Source: Paenibacillus_AA sp045062745
GTDB taxonomy: Bacteria; Bacillota; Bacilli; Paenibacillales; NBRC-103111
Reading direction: 5' to 3'
Length of the DNA stretch: 64,000 nucleotides
Assembly (NCBI RefSeq): GCF_045062745.1
Contig: NZ_JBJGED010000012.1
Coordinates: forward strand, 124,001-188,000
The notes below the pieces were generated by a model. The model saw only the letters and a list, made by a program, of their open reading frames with translations. It was not told the origin of the DNA and searched no databases. The position numbers and the translations under genes are program-made. Of this stretch, positions 25,446 to 35,583 are shown piece by piece; the first letter of the stretch is position 1; each line of letters starts with the position of its first letter.

Positions 25446-26528
25446 ATGCCCTACAACGACACTTTCATCCGCGCCTGCCGGAAGCAGGACGTCGACCGGT
25501 TGCCGGTCTGGTACATGCGGCAAGCCGGGCGTTACGACCCCGAATACCGCCAGATCAAGGAGAAGTACACCTTGCTGGAAATATGCGAGCAGCCCGAATT
25601 GGCGGCCGAGGTGACACTGCAGCCAGTACGCAAGCTGGGCGTCGACGCGGCGATTTTGTATTCCGACATCATGAATCCGGTTGCTTCGATCGGCATCGAT
25701 TTCGATATTGTGAAAAACATCGGTCCGGTCATTCACAATCCGGTTCGGAACGCGGCGGATGTAGCGGCTCTGCGTCCGATCGACGTGGAAGGGGACTTGT
25801 CGCACGTGATCGAGACGATCCGCATCCTCGACCGGGAGCTCTCGATTCCGCTCATCACGTTCGCGGGCGCGCCGTTCACGATCGCGAGCTACTTGATCGA
25901 AGGCAAGCCGTCGAAGAGCTACATTCGCACCAAAGAGATGATGTACGGCGCCCCGGACGTCTGGTTCGCCCTGATGGACAAGCTGGGGGACATGGTCGCC
26001 ACATACTTGAAGCATCATATCGCGGCCGGCGCCAAAGCGGTGCAAGTGTTCGACAGCTGGGTCGGCTCGCTGGCTCCTAGAGATTTTGAGTACTACGTGC
26101 TGCCTACGATTCAAAAGATTTTCCGCGAGCTGTCCGCTTACGACCAGCCGAAAATTTATTTCCCGGGCGTCAGCTCCGGCGAGCTGCTGCCGGCGATAGC
26201 GGCGTGCGAGCTGGAAGCCGATGTGATCGGGCTCGACTGGCGCGTGTCCATCGCGGAAGGCCGGCGCCGGCTGAACGAACGCTATGCGGTACAGGGCAAC
26301 CTGGACCCATACGTGCTGACCGCGCCGCAGTCCGTGATCGAGGAGCATGCCCGCGCCATTATCGACGAAGGGCTGACGCAGCCGGGCTATATTTTCAACC
26401 TGGGGCACGGGCTGTTCCCGGAAGCTTCCCTCGAGAAGCTGCAGGCGTTGACCGCGTATGTTCATGATTATTCGGCTCAAGCAATCTTGAAGCGGAAGGC
26501 GGCCGCGATCGGCCCGGAGAGGAGCTAG
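25446..26528 (+). CDS. hemE: Uroporphyrinogen decarboxylase
   Basis: A 360-residue enzyme removing four acetate carboxyls from uroporphyrinogen-III to give coproporphyrinogen-III. The signature PVWYMRQAGRYDPEYR (about 20-35) and the second signature GxGxPFTIASYLIEG-like block (AGAPFTIASYLIEG, about 140-153) are present, with the invariant Asp in YSDIM. AGGAG precedes the ATG. It starts the second haem operon hemE-hemH-hemY, as in B. subtilis hemEHY, here placed directly after hemB. Confidence 0.96.
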   Translation: MPYNDTFIRACRKQDVDRLPVWYMRQAGRYDPEYRQIKEKYTLLEICEQPELAAEVTLQPVRKLGVDAAILYSDIMNPVASIGIDFDIVKNIGPVIHNPVRNAADVAALRPIDVEGDLSHVIETIRILDRELSIPLITFAGAPFTIASYLIEGKPSKSYIRTKEMMYGAPDVWFALMDKLGDMVATYLKHHIAAGAKAVQVFDSWVGSLAPRDFEYYVLPTIQKIFRELSAYDQPKIYFPGVSSGELLPAIAACELEADVIGLDWRVSIAEGRRRLNERYAVQGNLDPYVLTAPQSVIEEHARAIIDEGLTQPGYIFNLGHGLFPEASLEKLQALTAYVHDYSAQAILKRKAAAIGPERS

Positions 26529-26531
26529 ACG

Positions 26532-27458
26532 ATGGCGAAACGAACGATGGGAGTCTTGGTGATGTCTTACGGGACGCCCGAGAGCATGGATCAGATCGAA
26601 GCTTACTATACGCACATTCGCCGGGGAAACGCGCCCTCGCCCGAGCAGCTGCAAGAGCTGACCGAACGGTACGAAGCGATCGTGGGCGGGTTCTTCCCGC
26701 TTCGCGAGAACACGAACAAGCAAGTGGCCGCGCTTGAGGAGACGCTGAACCGGGAGCATCCGGATCTGACGTTCCGCTGCTATCAGGGGCTTAAGCATGC
26801 GTCTCCGTTCATAGAGGACGGAGTGCACCAGATGGCGGAGGACGGCATTCAGGAGGCAATCGGCGTCGTGCTCGCCCCCCACTACTCGATTATGAGCGTA
26901 GGCGGCTACATTAAACGGGCGCAGGAGGCGGCCGCAGCCGCAAACGTGAACATGCAGTTCGTGAAGCACTATCACCTGCATCCGCTCCTGATCCAAGCGT
27001 TGTCGGACCGGGTGAAGCGGGCGATGGCACGGTTCGCCGAACCAGACCGGTCGCGGGTTCGCGTAATTTTCACCGCCCACAGCTTGCCTGCGCAAATCTT
27101 ACAAATGAACGACCCTTACCCGGATCAAATGATGGAGACGTCGAAGGCGGTCGCCGATCAAGCAGGTGTGGTCAGCTGGCAGTTCGCATGGCAAAGCGCC
27201 GGCCGTACCGCAACCCCTTGGCTCGGGCCGGACATCCTGGACGTGCTGGAGACGATTCACGAGGAAGAGCAGGTGAAGCACGTGCTGATCTGCCCGATCG
27301 GGTTCGTGTCCGACCATCTGGAGATTCTGTACGATATCGACATCGAGTGCCAGGGCAAGGCGAAGGAGCTGGGCATGCAGCTGGAACGGACCGAGTCGCT
27401 GGGCACGGACCCGCTGTATATGCGGACGCTGAGCGATGTTATCGGGCAGTTCGTGTAG
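26532..27458 (+). CDS. hemH: Ferrochelatase (coproporphyrin-type, CpfC family)
   Basis: A 308-residue soluble chelatase inserting Fe(II) into the porphyrin. The catalytic His lies in FTAHSLP (about 183) and the conserved Glu in the HLEILYDIDIE segment (about 263). In Gram-positive bacteria this enzyme acts on coproporphyrin-III; that substrate is assigned from established pathway knowledge. It starts 4 nt after hemE (GGAGAGGAG ribosome site within the end of hemE), so it is tightly coupled. Confidence 0.95.
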   Translation: MAKRTMGVLVMSYGTPESMDQIEAYYTHIRRGNAPSPEQLQELTERYEAIVGGFFPLRENTNKQVAALEETLNREHPDLTFRCYQGLKHASPFIEDGVHQMAEDGIQEAIGVVLAPHYSIMSVGGYIKRAQEAAAAANVNMQFVKHYHLHPLLIQALSDRVKRAMARFAEPDRSRVRVIFTAHSLPAQILQMNDPYPDQMMETSKAVADQAGVVSWQFAWQSAGRTATPWLGPDILDVLETIHEEEQVKHVLICPIGFVSDHLEILYDIDIECQGKAKELGMQLERTESLGTDPLYMRTLSDVIGQFV

Positions 27459-27500
27459 CCGATGTAGCCGTGTAGCGAATAGAGAAAGAAGGGTAGCGTT

Positions 27501-28943
27501 ATGGGGAACACTCGCCACAAGGTTGTCGTCGTTGGCGGCGGGATTACCGGGCTCAGCGCGGCGTTTTATGCCAAAGCAGCTTTGCGGGAGAGCGGGCTGG
27601 ATGCCGATGTGCGGCTGATCGAGAAGAGCGGCCGGCTGGGCGGGCGAATCAACACGCTGCGCCGCGACGGCTTCGTCATCGAGAAAGGGCCGGACTCGTT
27701 CCTGGCGCGCAAGCTGCCGATCATCGAGCTGTCTCGGGCGCTAGGGCTCGAGGACGAGCTCGTCGGGACGAATCCGAACGCGAAGAAGACGTATATTTTG
27801 CACAAAGGGAAGCTGCATCGGATGCCGCAAGGGCTCGTGCTGGGCATCCCGACGGAATGGTCGCCATTCCTGAAGACCGGGCTGATCTCCACGGCCGGCA
27901 AAGCTAGAGCGGCGCTCGATCTCGTGCTGCCGAAGCGGACGGATCCGTCCGACGAGTCGCTGGGCCACTTCCTGGAGCGCCGCCTGGGGCGCGAGGTGCT
28001 GGAAAATATCGCGGAGCCGCTCTTGGCCGGGATTTATGCCGGGGACACGTTCCAGCTGAGTCTCGCGGCGACGTTCCCGCAGTTCCGCGCGGTAGAGCAG
28101 AAGAAGCGCAGCCTCGTGCTCGGGATGATGGCGAGCCGCAAGGAAGGCCAGGCGCTTCCCGGGCTGCCGGCGGCGGCCAAGTCCAGCGTGTTCCTCACGT
28201 ACAAGAACGGCTTATCCACGCTTGTCGAACGGCTGGAGGCGGAGCTGGGGGATATCGTGCAGACCGGACGCGGCATCGTCTCGCTCTCGCAGCATATCGC
28301 AGCTGACGGCCGGGCGGAGTATGATCTGGAGCTGGACAGCGGTGAGCGGATCACCGCGGACGCCGTCGTCTTGACGCAGCCGGCGGCCGCGACCGCGAAG
28401 CTGCTGGCCGGGATTCCGGAGGCGGAGCACTTGGCGGGCATCCGATATGTGTCCGTGGCGAACGTCATTCTCGCATTCGACGCGAAGGACATCCCGCTGC
28501 CGCTCGACGGGACCGGCTACGTCATTCCACGCAAGGAAGGGACGACGATCACGGCGTGCACATGGACGTCTACGAAGTGGCTGCATACCGCTCCGCAGGG
28601 CAAGGTGCTGCTGCGGTGCTATGTCGGCCGATCCGGCGCCGAGCAGTGGGTGCATTGGTCGGACGAGGAGCTGATCGCCAAGGTCCGGACGGACCTGCGC
28701 GAGATGCACGGCATCCAGGCGGAGCCGCTCTTCCAAGAGATTACCCGCCTGCCGCATTCGATGCCCCAGTATCCCGTCGGGCATCTGGACGCCCTGCGCC
28801 GCCTTCGCGCACGGCTGGCCTCGGAGCGGCCCGGCGTGTACGTCGCCGGCGCGGCGCTGGAGGGTGTCGGCCTGCCGGATTGCATCCGGCAAGGACGCGA
28901 CGCGGCGAAGTCGGCCGTCGATTACATTCGCGGCCATAGGTAA
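27501..28943 (+). CDS. hemY: Coproporphyrinogen-III/protoporphyrinogen oxidase
   Basis: A 480-residue FAD-dependent oxidase (HemY/CgoX). The FAD dinucleotide-binding motif VVVGGGITGLSAAFYAK is at about 9-25, with the LGGRINTLRRDGFVIEKGPDSF block and a C-terminal GVGLPDCIRQG FAD-closing motif. In Firmicutes it oxidises coproporphyrinogen-III to coproporphyrin-III before iron insertion. AGAAGGG precedes the ATG. It is the last gene of hemEHY. The final enzyme, coproheme decarboxylase (ChdC/HemQ), is not in the window. Confidence 0.95.
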   Translation: MGNTRHKVVVVGGGITGLSAAFYAKAALRESGLDADVRLIEKSGRLGGRINTLRRDGFVIEKGPDSFLARKLPIIELSRALGLEDELVGTNPNAKKTYILHKGKLHRMPQGLVLGIPTEWSPFLKTGLISTAGKARAALDLVLPKRTDPSDESLGHFLERRLGREVLENIAEPLLAGIYAGDTFQLSLAATFPQFRAVEQKKRSLVLGMMASRKEGQALPGLPAAAKSSVFLTYKNGLSTLVERLEAELGDIVQTGRGIVSLSQHIAADGRAEYDLELDSGERITADAVVLTQPAAATAKLLAGIPEAEHLAGIRYVSVANVILAFDAKDIPLPLDGTGYVIPRKEGTTITACTWTSTKWLHTAPQGKVLLRCYVGRSGAEQWVHWSDEELIAKVRTDLREMHGIQAEPLFQEITRLPHSMPQYPVGHLDALRRLRARLASERPGVYVAGAALEGVGLPDCIRQGRDAAKSAVDYIRGHR

Positions 28944-28950
28944 CCCATAA

Positions 28951-28989
28951 CGCAACAATCCGCGGGCGGCCGGCTCGCGGATTGTTGCG
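28951..28989. terminator. 14-bp perfect inverted repeat between hemY and the Crp-family gene
   Basis: CGCAACAATCCGCG (28951-28964) and its exact complement (28976-28989) flank an 11-nt GC-rich loop. It lies between convergent genes, as a bidirectional terminator would, but neither side has a T-run. Confidence 0.5.
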
Positions 28990-29056
28990 GGTTCATACAA
29001 GTTGACGGGTTGAATGGACATGGCTGGAAACTTCCACTGAACTCGTATAAAATGAG

Positions 29057-29725
29057 TTAGGACGGCTGCCGCAGGCGATCGAGATGCAACGAGAAGTCGT
29101 TCGAGCCGAGCGTTACGATCCGCTTATCGGTCAAATCCCGCATCACCTGCATGAGTACGTTTTTCTGCACGCCGGCCATTTGCGAGATTTCGTCATAGTT
29201 GAGCGGATGCCGCACGACTATCAAGTTCCCGTTGCGAATCCCGTTCTTGTTCGCCAGCATGATCAGGTTCTTGATAATGCGCGAGCGGGCATCGAGGAAC
29301 GTCAAGTCATATACGTGCTGGTTCGTATCCCGCAGACGCTGGCTCAGCTCCTGCAGGATGCCGAGCGTAATCTCGAAATTGTTGCGCATCACTTCCAGGA
29401 AGCTGTCCGCCGAGAGCGCGATCAGAATCGTGTCTTCCATCGCCTGGGCGGTTGCGGAGCGGGGCTTGCCGTCGATGAGCGACAATTCGCCGAAGCTCTC
29501 GCCTTCCTTGAACAAGGAGAGCATTTTCTCCTCGCCGGCGCTATTGGACGTGAAGATTTTGACCGATCCCATGTACACCACATAGAAAATCGAACCCGGC
29601 TCCTTCTCGCGGAACAGGATGGTCCCCGAGCGAACCGCCTTTTTGCTGCAGATGCCCGCGATCAGGTTGAGCTGGTCTTCGTTTAACTTGGCGAATAGCG
29701 GCACTTGTCGAAGAAATTCTATCAT
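29057..29725 (-). CDS. Crp/Fnr-family transcriptional regulator
   Basis: A 222-residue regulator. An N-terminal cyclic-nucleotide-binding fold (about 8-120; GESFGELSLIDGKPRSATA motif near 82-100) is followed by the dimer helix and a C-terminal winged helix (about 145-215; the DEISQMAGVQKNVLMQVMRDL recognition region). There is no N-terminal Fe-S Cys cluster, so it is not a classical Fnr; the ligand is unknown. It sits on the minus strand between hemY and hemL, diverging from hemL across about 93 nt. A role in controlling hemL or haem synthesis is possible but unproven. Confidence 0.9.
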   Translation of the reverse strand: MIEFLRQVPLFAKLNEDQLNLIAGICSKKAVRSGTILFREKEPGSIFYVVYMGSVKIFTSNSAGEEKMLSLFKEGESFGELSLIDGKPRSATAQAMEDTILIALSADSFLEVMRNNFEITLGILQELSQRLRDTNQHVYDLTFLDARSRIIKNLIMLANKNGIRNGNLIVVRHPLNYDEISQMAGVQKNVLMQVMRDLTDKRIVTLGSNDFSLHLDRLRQPS

Positions 29726-29818
29726 TCCTGCACCCTCGAATAGGTATTATGGACTACCCACATATTTTACCATAGAACCAAGCAAACATAAATAATGGAC
29801 AGGGGCGTGTATTCAAAA

Positions 29819-31120
<1,302 letters not shown>

Positions 31121-31147
31121 GGCAAGCGTACCCATGGAGTAAAAATA

Positions 31148-31181
31148 GGGGGAAACCATTGTATAGGTGGTTTCCCTTTCT
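31148..31181 (+). terminator. Terminator after hemL
   Basis: A 9-bp stem (gggaaacca / tggtttccc) followed by TTTCTT. Confidence 0.75.
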
Positions 31182-31210
31182 TATGTCAAAGGGATGATCT
31201 CGGTTTTAGA

Positions 31211-31252
31211 ACAAAAAGGGACGGAGCGAGGGGGTTCCCCGGCTCCGTCCCG
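31211..31252 (-). terminator. Terminator of the phosphodiester glycosidase gene
   Basis: On the minus strand a 10-bp stem (gggacggagc / gctccgtccc, positions 31242-31251 and 31218-31227) is followed by TTTTTG. Confidence 0.8.
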
Positions 31253-31297
31253 TTCAAGGATAGCCCATGGCGCAGGCTTGTATGTAAATCGAAACTA

Positions 31298-32872
31298 TCA
31301 GTTAGACTTGGGCGTGCCGACAGGCGTTCCGGCTGACGGGGTGCCCGACGTGCCGGTGACGGTATTGCCCGGGGTTGAAGTTCCTTTCGGTGTAGGGGTT
31401 GGCGTAGATGTGTTCGGCGTCGGCGTCCCTGTCCCCGGCGTTGCCGTGTGAGCGGGTGTCGGAACGGGCGTAGTGCCCGTTCCCCCCGTATTTCCCGTAT
31501 TTCCGGTGCCGCCGCCCGTGTTGCCCGGCGTAACGGTCGGGGTTGGGGTCGGGGTCGGCTTCGGCGTTGACGTCGGTGAACCGGTTGCCCCGTTGCCTGC
31601 CCCGCCTGTTGCCCCATTCCCGCTGCCCGTGTTACCCGGCGTAACCGTCGGTTTCGGCGTCGATTCCGGCGTCTTGGTCGGCTCCGGCGTTTTCGTCGTT
31701 TGCGGCGACAGCGTTGGTGTCGGTTTCGGCGGATTTTGCAGCGCCTTGCGCTTCAACTCTTCCTGTTCTCTCAAAAACTCGGGATGGTCGAACGCGCCTC
31801 CTGCATTGATCTTCGTCAAGCCGTCCCACACTCGATCGGCGACGTATGTGGACGGATCGTCGTAGACGAGAAGCCCTGACGGCAGACGGCGCTCGCCGTA
31901 GCGGCTGGAAGGGTTCGTCACGACTTCGTTGTTCACGACGAGCTCCGTGGAGGCGCCCCCGTCGAGCAGACCGGCGTTGACGGCGCCCTCCTTCAGCAGC
32001 AGATCCATGACTTCCTGCAGCGTCGCGCCTACACTTGTGGTAGAGCGGCCGTCGATGGCGAGGAAGATGATAGTCCCGTCCGCCTTTTGCGCGATGGCGG
32101 TCCGAGGTGCGCGGCCCCAGCCGCCGTCCCCGGTAATTTGCGGATTGCCGTTCGCGATCAGGCGCGGGGCCAGGAACGAGACGGCTTCCTTCGCATCGAG
32201 CTTGCGCAGGTCGTTCAGGCTGTACATGCCTACCAACAGGGTGCCTTCCGATGTGAACCCTACTATATTTTGCTTCGTGTCGTCATCGGTATCGGTATAA
32301 ATCGGCTGCTTGTCGGACATGATCAATCCGATCGGCGCGAAGCCGTTCCCAAGGCCGTCGGGATCGATGAAGCCGCCGCCGTTGATGCCCGCGACCGCGC
32401 CGGTGCGCTTCGTCATCGAGCTGATGCGCTCGCCTTCGCCGGCTATGTGCGGGGTCACGACGCGGATGGACGTCGGATCGTAAACATAGATCATCTTGCC
32501 CTTCCAGAACTTGCCGGAGACGTCCTTGATCTCGCTGATCAATTCCGCGGCGGTCCGTTTTTTGCGCGCTTGATGGTTGATCAAGCCCAAATCTTGTACC
32601 TCGCGCGCCGATTCCTCGATCTCCGCATGGGTGCGCATGACCATGTAATCCCGCTTCTCCGCGCCAACGAATATCCAGGCCCAGTCGCGGTGCTGGGTCG
32701 TAATGACCGTCTCGGCCAGAAACTCTCGAATGGCGAGCCCGGGCGGAGTCAAATAGAGAAAGCTGGATGTACAAAATATAAGAATGGAAAATAGCAAAAG
32801 CCCCTTCTTCAACCAACTCCAGGAACCTACCCATTTTCTCGTCTGAACCAACAGTTGTGCGGCCGTACTCAA
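31298..32872 (-). CDS. Secreted phosphodiester glycosidase (NAGPA domain) with Pro/Thr/Gly-rich tail
   Basis: A 524-residue exported protein. A long N-region and one signal/anchor helix (about 23-42) precede a NAGPA-type phosphodiester glycosidase domain (about 130-350). Its family blocks are GAVAGINGGGF, GRAPRTAIAQ, the LAIDGRSTTSVGATLQE segment and LLDGGASTELVV. The last 150 residues are a low-complexity TPTPTP / GNTGGTG region like a cell-wall-spanning linker, but no LPXTG or SLH anchor follows. Family members cleave sugar-phosphodiester links, for example in exopolysaccharide or teichoic material; the substrate here is unknown. It is monocistronic with its own terminator. Confidence 0.9.
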   Translation of the reverse strand: MSTAAQLLVQTRKWVGSWSWLKKGLLLFSILIFCTSSFLYLTPPGLAIREFLAETVITTQHRDWAWIFVGAEKRDYMVMRTHAEIEESAREVQDLGLINHQARKKRTAAELISEIKDVSGKFWKGKMIYVYDPTSIRVVTPHIAGEGERISSMTKRTGAVAGINGGGFIDPDGLGNGFAPIGLIMSDKQPIYTDTDDDTKQNIVGFTSEGTLLVGMYSLNDLRKLDAKEAVSFLAPRLIANGNPQITGDGGWGRAPRTAIAQKADGTIIFLAIDGRSTTSVGATLQEVMDLLLKEGAVNAGLLDGGASTELVVNNEVVTNPSSRYGERRLPSGLLVYDDPSTYVADRVWDGLTKINAGGAFDHPEFLREQEELKRKALQNPPKPTPTLSPQTTKTPEPTKTPESTPKPTVTPGNTGSGNGATGGAGNGATGSPTSTPKPTPTPTPTVTPGNTGGGTGNTGNTGGTGTTPVPTPAHTATPGTGTPTPNTSTPTPTPKGTSTPGNTVTGTSGTPSAGTPVGTPKSN

Positions 32873-33004
32873 CCCATATCGCTCCTCTCATCATCCAACC
32901 TTCATCATATCATAGTTTCATTTCGTTCGGACCAACAATTTTGTTACAATAGCGGGAGAGATCCGTCAAGATCGGATTCGCGGAAGGAAGGCCAGACGAC
33001 GGTT

Positions 33005-33148
33005 ATGACAACCTATTATTTATTCGGATTCCCGCTTCAGCTGATCGCGGTAATGGGAGGCTTCGGCCTGCTTCTCCTCGGCATTGTGGCGCTTGCCTGG
33101 AGACGGTCCCGCGCGGCAACGCACCCCAGGAGGAAACCGAAGCTATGA
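33005..33148 (+). CDS. Small membrane protein (47 aa), coupled to the pseudouridine synthase
   Basis: A 47-residue frame with one transmembrane helix (about 9-31, LQLIAVMGGFGLLLLGIVALAW) and a basic C-terminus (RRSRAATHPRRKPK). Its stop overlaps the next start by 4 nt (ATGA), strongly suggesting translation coupling. AAGGAAGG lies about 13 nt before the ATG. No family recognised. Confidence 0.6.
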   Translation: MTTYYLFGFPLQLIAVMGGFGLLLLGIVALAWRRSRAATHPRRKPKL

Positions 33149-34020
33149 CCGCCTATGAACGCAAGGGCGAATGGCTAGAGATCCGACTCCCTTCTGACGT
33201 TCCGGAATCGTTTAATGTTTCAGACTGCGCGGCGCAATACTTGCGGCTCACACCGAAGGAGATCGCTCGGCTCTCGCATGCGGCGGGGCTGGAGGGGAAG
33301 GGCGGCCGGCTAAGGGCGCGCCTGTTCCCGGAGGAGCTGCCGGCCTTTGAGCCGGAATGGACCGAGCTCGACATTTTATATGAAGACGATTTTTGTCTCG
33401 TCGTCTCGAAGCCGGCCGGGATGGCCGTTCACCCGGGTGTCCCGGGGGAAAGAGGGACGCTGGCCGGCGCGATGGCCGCCTATTACGAATCTACCGGGCA
33501 GCCGGTCGCCGTACGGCACATCCATCGGTTGGATGCGGATACGACAGGGCCCGTCCTCTACGCGAAGAATGCATACGCGCACGTGCGGCTCGATGAAGCG
33601 ATGCGGCGGGGGACGATCGGCCGTACTTATGTCGCGGTCGTCTCGGGCCGGGTCGCCCGGGACCGCGGCACGATTGCGGAGCCGATCGGCAAAGATCGGC
33701 ACCATGCGGCGAGACGCCGGGTGTCGCCGGGGGGCGATCCGGCGGTCACGCATTACGAGGCGGTCGAGCGCTTCAACGCTGCTACGCTCGTGCGCGTACG
33801 GCTCGAGACCGGCCGCACGCATCAGATTCGGGTGCATTTCAGCCACTTGGGCCACCCGCTGCTGGGAGACTCCCTATACGGAGGCCCTAAGGGGCCGATC
33901 GGGCGGCAAGCTTTACACGGGGCAAGCTTGCGGTTCTCCCATCCTTTCTCGCAAGAGTTGATAGAAACGGAGTGTCCGCTCCCGGAAGATTTTAGAGCGT
34001 TGCTGGAAAATTTAAAATAG
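33145..34020 (+). CDS. RluA-family RNA pseudouridine synthase
   Basis: A 291-residue pseudouridine synthase. The N-terminal part (about 1-75) is divergent, with an S4-like region. The catalytic domain has the motif I IHRLDADTTGPVLYAK, whose Asp near residue 130 is the nucleophile, and the GRTHQIRVHFSHLGHPLLGDSLYG block. The usual HRLDxxTSG reads HRLDADTTG here. It modifies uridines in rRNA or tRNA; the target is undetermined. The start overlaps the stop of the upstream small membrane gene. Confidence 0.93.
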   Translation: MTAYERKGEWLEIRLPSDVPESFNVSDCAAQYLRLTPKEIARLSHAAGLEGKGGRLRARLFPEELPAFEPEWTELDILYEDDFCLVVSKPAGMAVHPGVPGERGTLAGAMAAYYESTGQPVAVRHIHRLDADTTGPVLYAKNAYAHVRLDEAMRRGTIGRTYVAVVSGRVARDRGTIAEPIGKDRHHAARRRVSPGGDPAVTHYEAVERFNAATLVRVRLETGRTHQIRVHFSHLGHPLLGDSLYGGPKGPIGRQALHGASLRFSHPFSQELIETECPLPEDFRALLENLK

Positions 34021-34022
34021 TG

Positions 34023-34051
34023 TCATGCTCTCCCTCCTTCGTCCATATAAT
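34023..34051 (+). promoter_or_regulatory. Candidate sigma-E promoter of spoVID
   Basis: TCATGCT (34023-34029), a 14-nt spacer and CATATAAT (34044-34051). The -10 differs by one base from the mother-cell sigma-E form CATACAAT and the spacing fits. spoVID is a sigma-E gene in B. subtilis. Confidence 0.4.
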
Positions 34052-34112
34052 TTTATAGAGTTCCTAACCGAACAGACCAGTTTGCGTACGGTTTCGAAAG
34101 GAGGAAGGGGAA

Positions 34113-35483
34113 TTGAGCCAACAACCCGGGTTGCGATTTGATATTTACGAGCGAATTGTGCTGCCGGATGAAGCGGTATCGATTCGTGAGCTTGACGGGG
34201 TCGAGCTGGTTCCGCATATTCTAGTAGACGTGGAAGGCGAACAAGCGGTCGTCCGTGGGCATTTGCTGCTGGAGGGCACGTATTCGAGCGTGGGAGAGTC
34301 GCGATCTCAGGAGGTGCTGACGCATCTGATCCCGGTCGAGATCACACTGCCGCTCAATCGGGTCAGCAGCGTGGATGAAATCGCCGTTCAGATCGACAAC
34401 TTCGATGTGGATCTGATCTCGGAGCGAACGCTGAACGTGACGGGCGTATTGTCGCTGCACGGGCTTGAGGTGCAAACCAGCGCCCCGAACGAGTGGAATG
34501 GGGAAGAAGAGGTCGTCTTCGTGCACACCGCGGACGGGCAAGAGCGGGACGAGGAGCCGGTCGAGGAGGAAGCTGCGTATGCGCCGCCGGGAGCCGCTCC
34601 GTGGCTGCAGACGCCGGCCGTGAATCCGGCTCGCTACGAGCAGGCGAATGCGTATGCGCCGATCGCCGCCGTTCCCGAAGCTCCGTTCGAGGAGCCGGAG
34701 GAAGAGGTGCAGGAGAGGGAGGCGTACGATTCCGGCGAGGAGGAGGAGGAAACCGCGGAAACGGTGGGTGCGGCCGAAGCTAACGAGGAAGTAGCAGCTT
34801 ACGAGCCCGAAGAAAGCGAGAATCAGGACGTCGTCTACACGTCCGCAGCTCCGCCGGCCGTCTACCAGCCCTTCTCGTTCCAATCCCTCGTCTCACCCCC
34901 GGCTCGACAAGAAGAGTCGGCCCCGGAACAGCAATCCGGGAAGCCAAGAGAAGAGATTCTCGTTGACACATACGAGGATATGACGCTGCTTGACCAGTAC
35001 GAAACCGAAGCCGTGCTGGAGGAGGACGCCAACAGCACGCTGTGGGGCGGCAGCTCTTCAGGCGCCGCAGCCGAGGATGCAGTCATGGATGCCGACGAGG
35101 ACGACGACCGCGACAAGTCGATGAAGATTGCGTTCGCCAGCAAAAAGTCAGAGGAAGCCCAGTCGTTGGACTTCAAAAACTACCTACATAAGCAGGAGGC
35201 GACCCGCAAAACGGAAGCCGAAACCGGCGCCGTCCAAGTGGCCGAGCAATTGCGCAGCCCGGCGGAAGAGACGGGAGCGAGCGATGCCCTGGAGTGGAAA
35301 AAGCTCTTCTTGTCGGAGACGGAGGAGCAGAAGTTCAAAAAAGTGCGCATGGTGATCGTGCAGAAGGAAGAAACGATCGAGTCGATCGCGAGGCGCTACG
35401 ATCGGAAGCCGCAGGAGCTGAAGCTGTATAACAAGCTGCAGGAGCTCGACGTAAGCGCGGGTCAAGTGATCTATATCCCTTAA
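34113..35483 (+). CDS. spoVID: SpoVID-like spore coat morphogenetic protein with LysM domain
   Basis: A 456-residue protein. The N-terminal domain (about 1-125) resembles SpoVID, which encases the forespore with coat proteins. A long acidic, low-complexity middle (about 130-330, Glu/Ala/Pro-rich) follows. A C-terminal LysM domain (about 410-456, VQKEETIESIARRYDRKPQELK...SAGQVIYIP) is present, which in B. subtilis SpoVID binds lipid II or coat partners. Translation starts at TTG 34113, with AAAGGAGG 8 nt upstream. Position after hemL and before valS matches B. subtilis, but ysxE, which lies between spoVID and valS there, is missing. Confidence 0.88.
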   Translation: MSQQPGLRFDIYERIVLPDEAVSIRELDGVELVPHILVDVEGEQAVVRGHLLLEGTYSSVGESRSQEVLTHLIPVEITLPLNRVSSVDEIAVQIDNFDVDLISERTLNVTGVLSLHGLEVQTSAPNEWNGEEEVVFVHTADGQERDEEPVEEEAAYAPPGAAPWLQTPAVNPARYEQANAYAPIAAVPEAPFEEPEEEVQEREAYDSGEEEEETAETVGAAEANEEVAAYEPEESENQDVVYTSAAPPAVYQPFSFQSLVSPPARQEESAPEQQSGKPREEILVDTYEDMTLLDQYETEAVLEEDANSTLWGGSSSGAAAEDAVMDADEDDDRDKSMKIAFASKKSEEAQSLDFKNYLHKQEATRKTEAETGAVQVAEQLRSPAEETGASDALEWKKLFLSETEEQKFKKVRMVIVQKEETIESIARRYDRKPQELKLYNKLQELDVSAGQVIYIP

Positions 35484-35505
35484 CCGGAATCGGGAAAAGA
35501 CGAGG

Positions 35506-35549
35506 AAGCCCCGGAGCGTGTTGGAAACTCAACGGCTCGCGGGGCTTTC
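35506..35549 (+). terminator. Terminator after spoVID
   Basis: AAGCCCC (35506-35512) pairs with GGGGCTT (35541-35547), with an inner GAGC/GCTC pair, followed by TTCT. Confidence 0.6.
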
Positions 35550-35583
35550 TACACACTAGGGTCGATTGCTGGTCCGGTTTCTT

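Noticed and set aside
31300..31740. Repeat-rich DNA that could suggest a CRISPR or minisatellite
   Set aside because: It is the low-complexity Pro/Thr/Gly tail of the phosphodiester glycosidase, with irregular units and no spacers.
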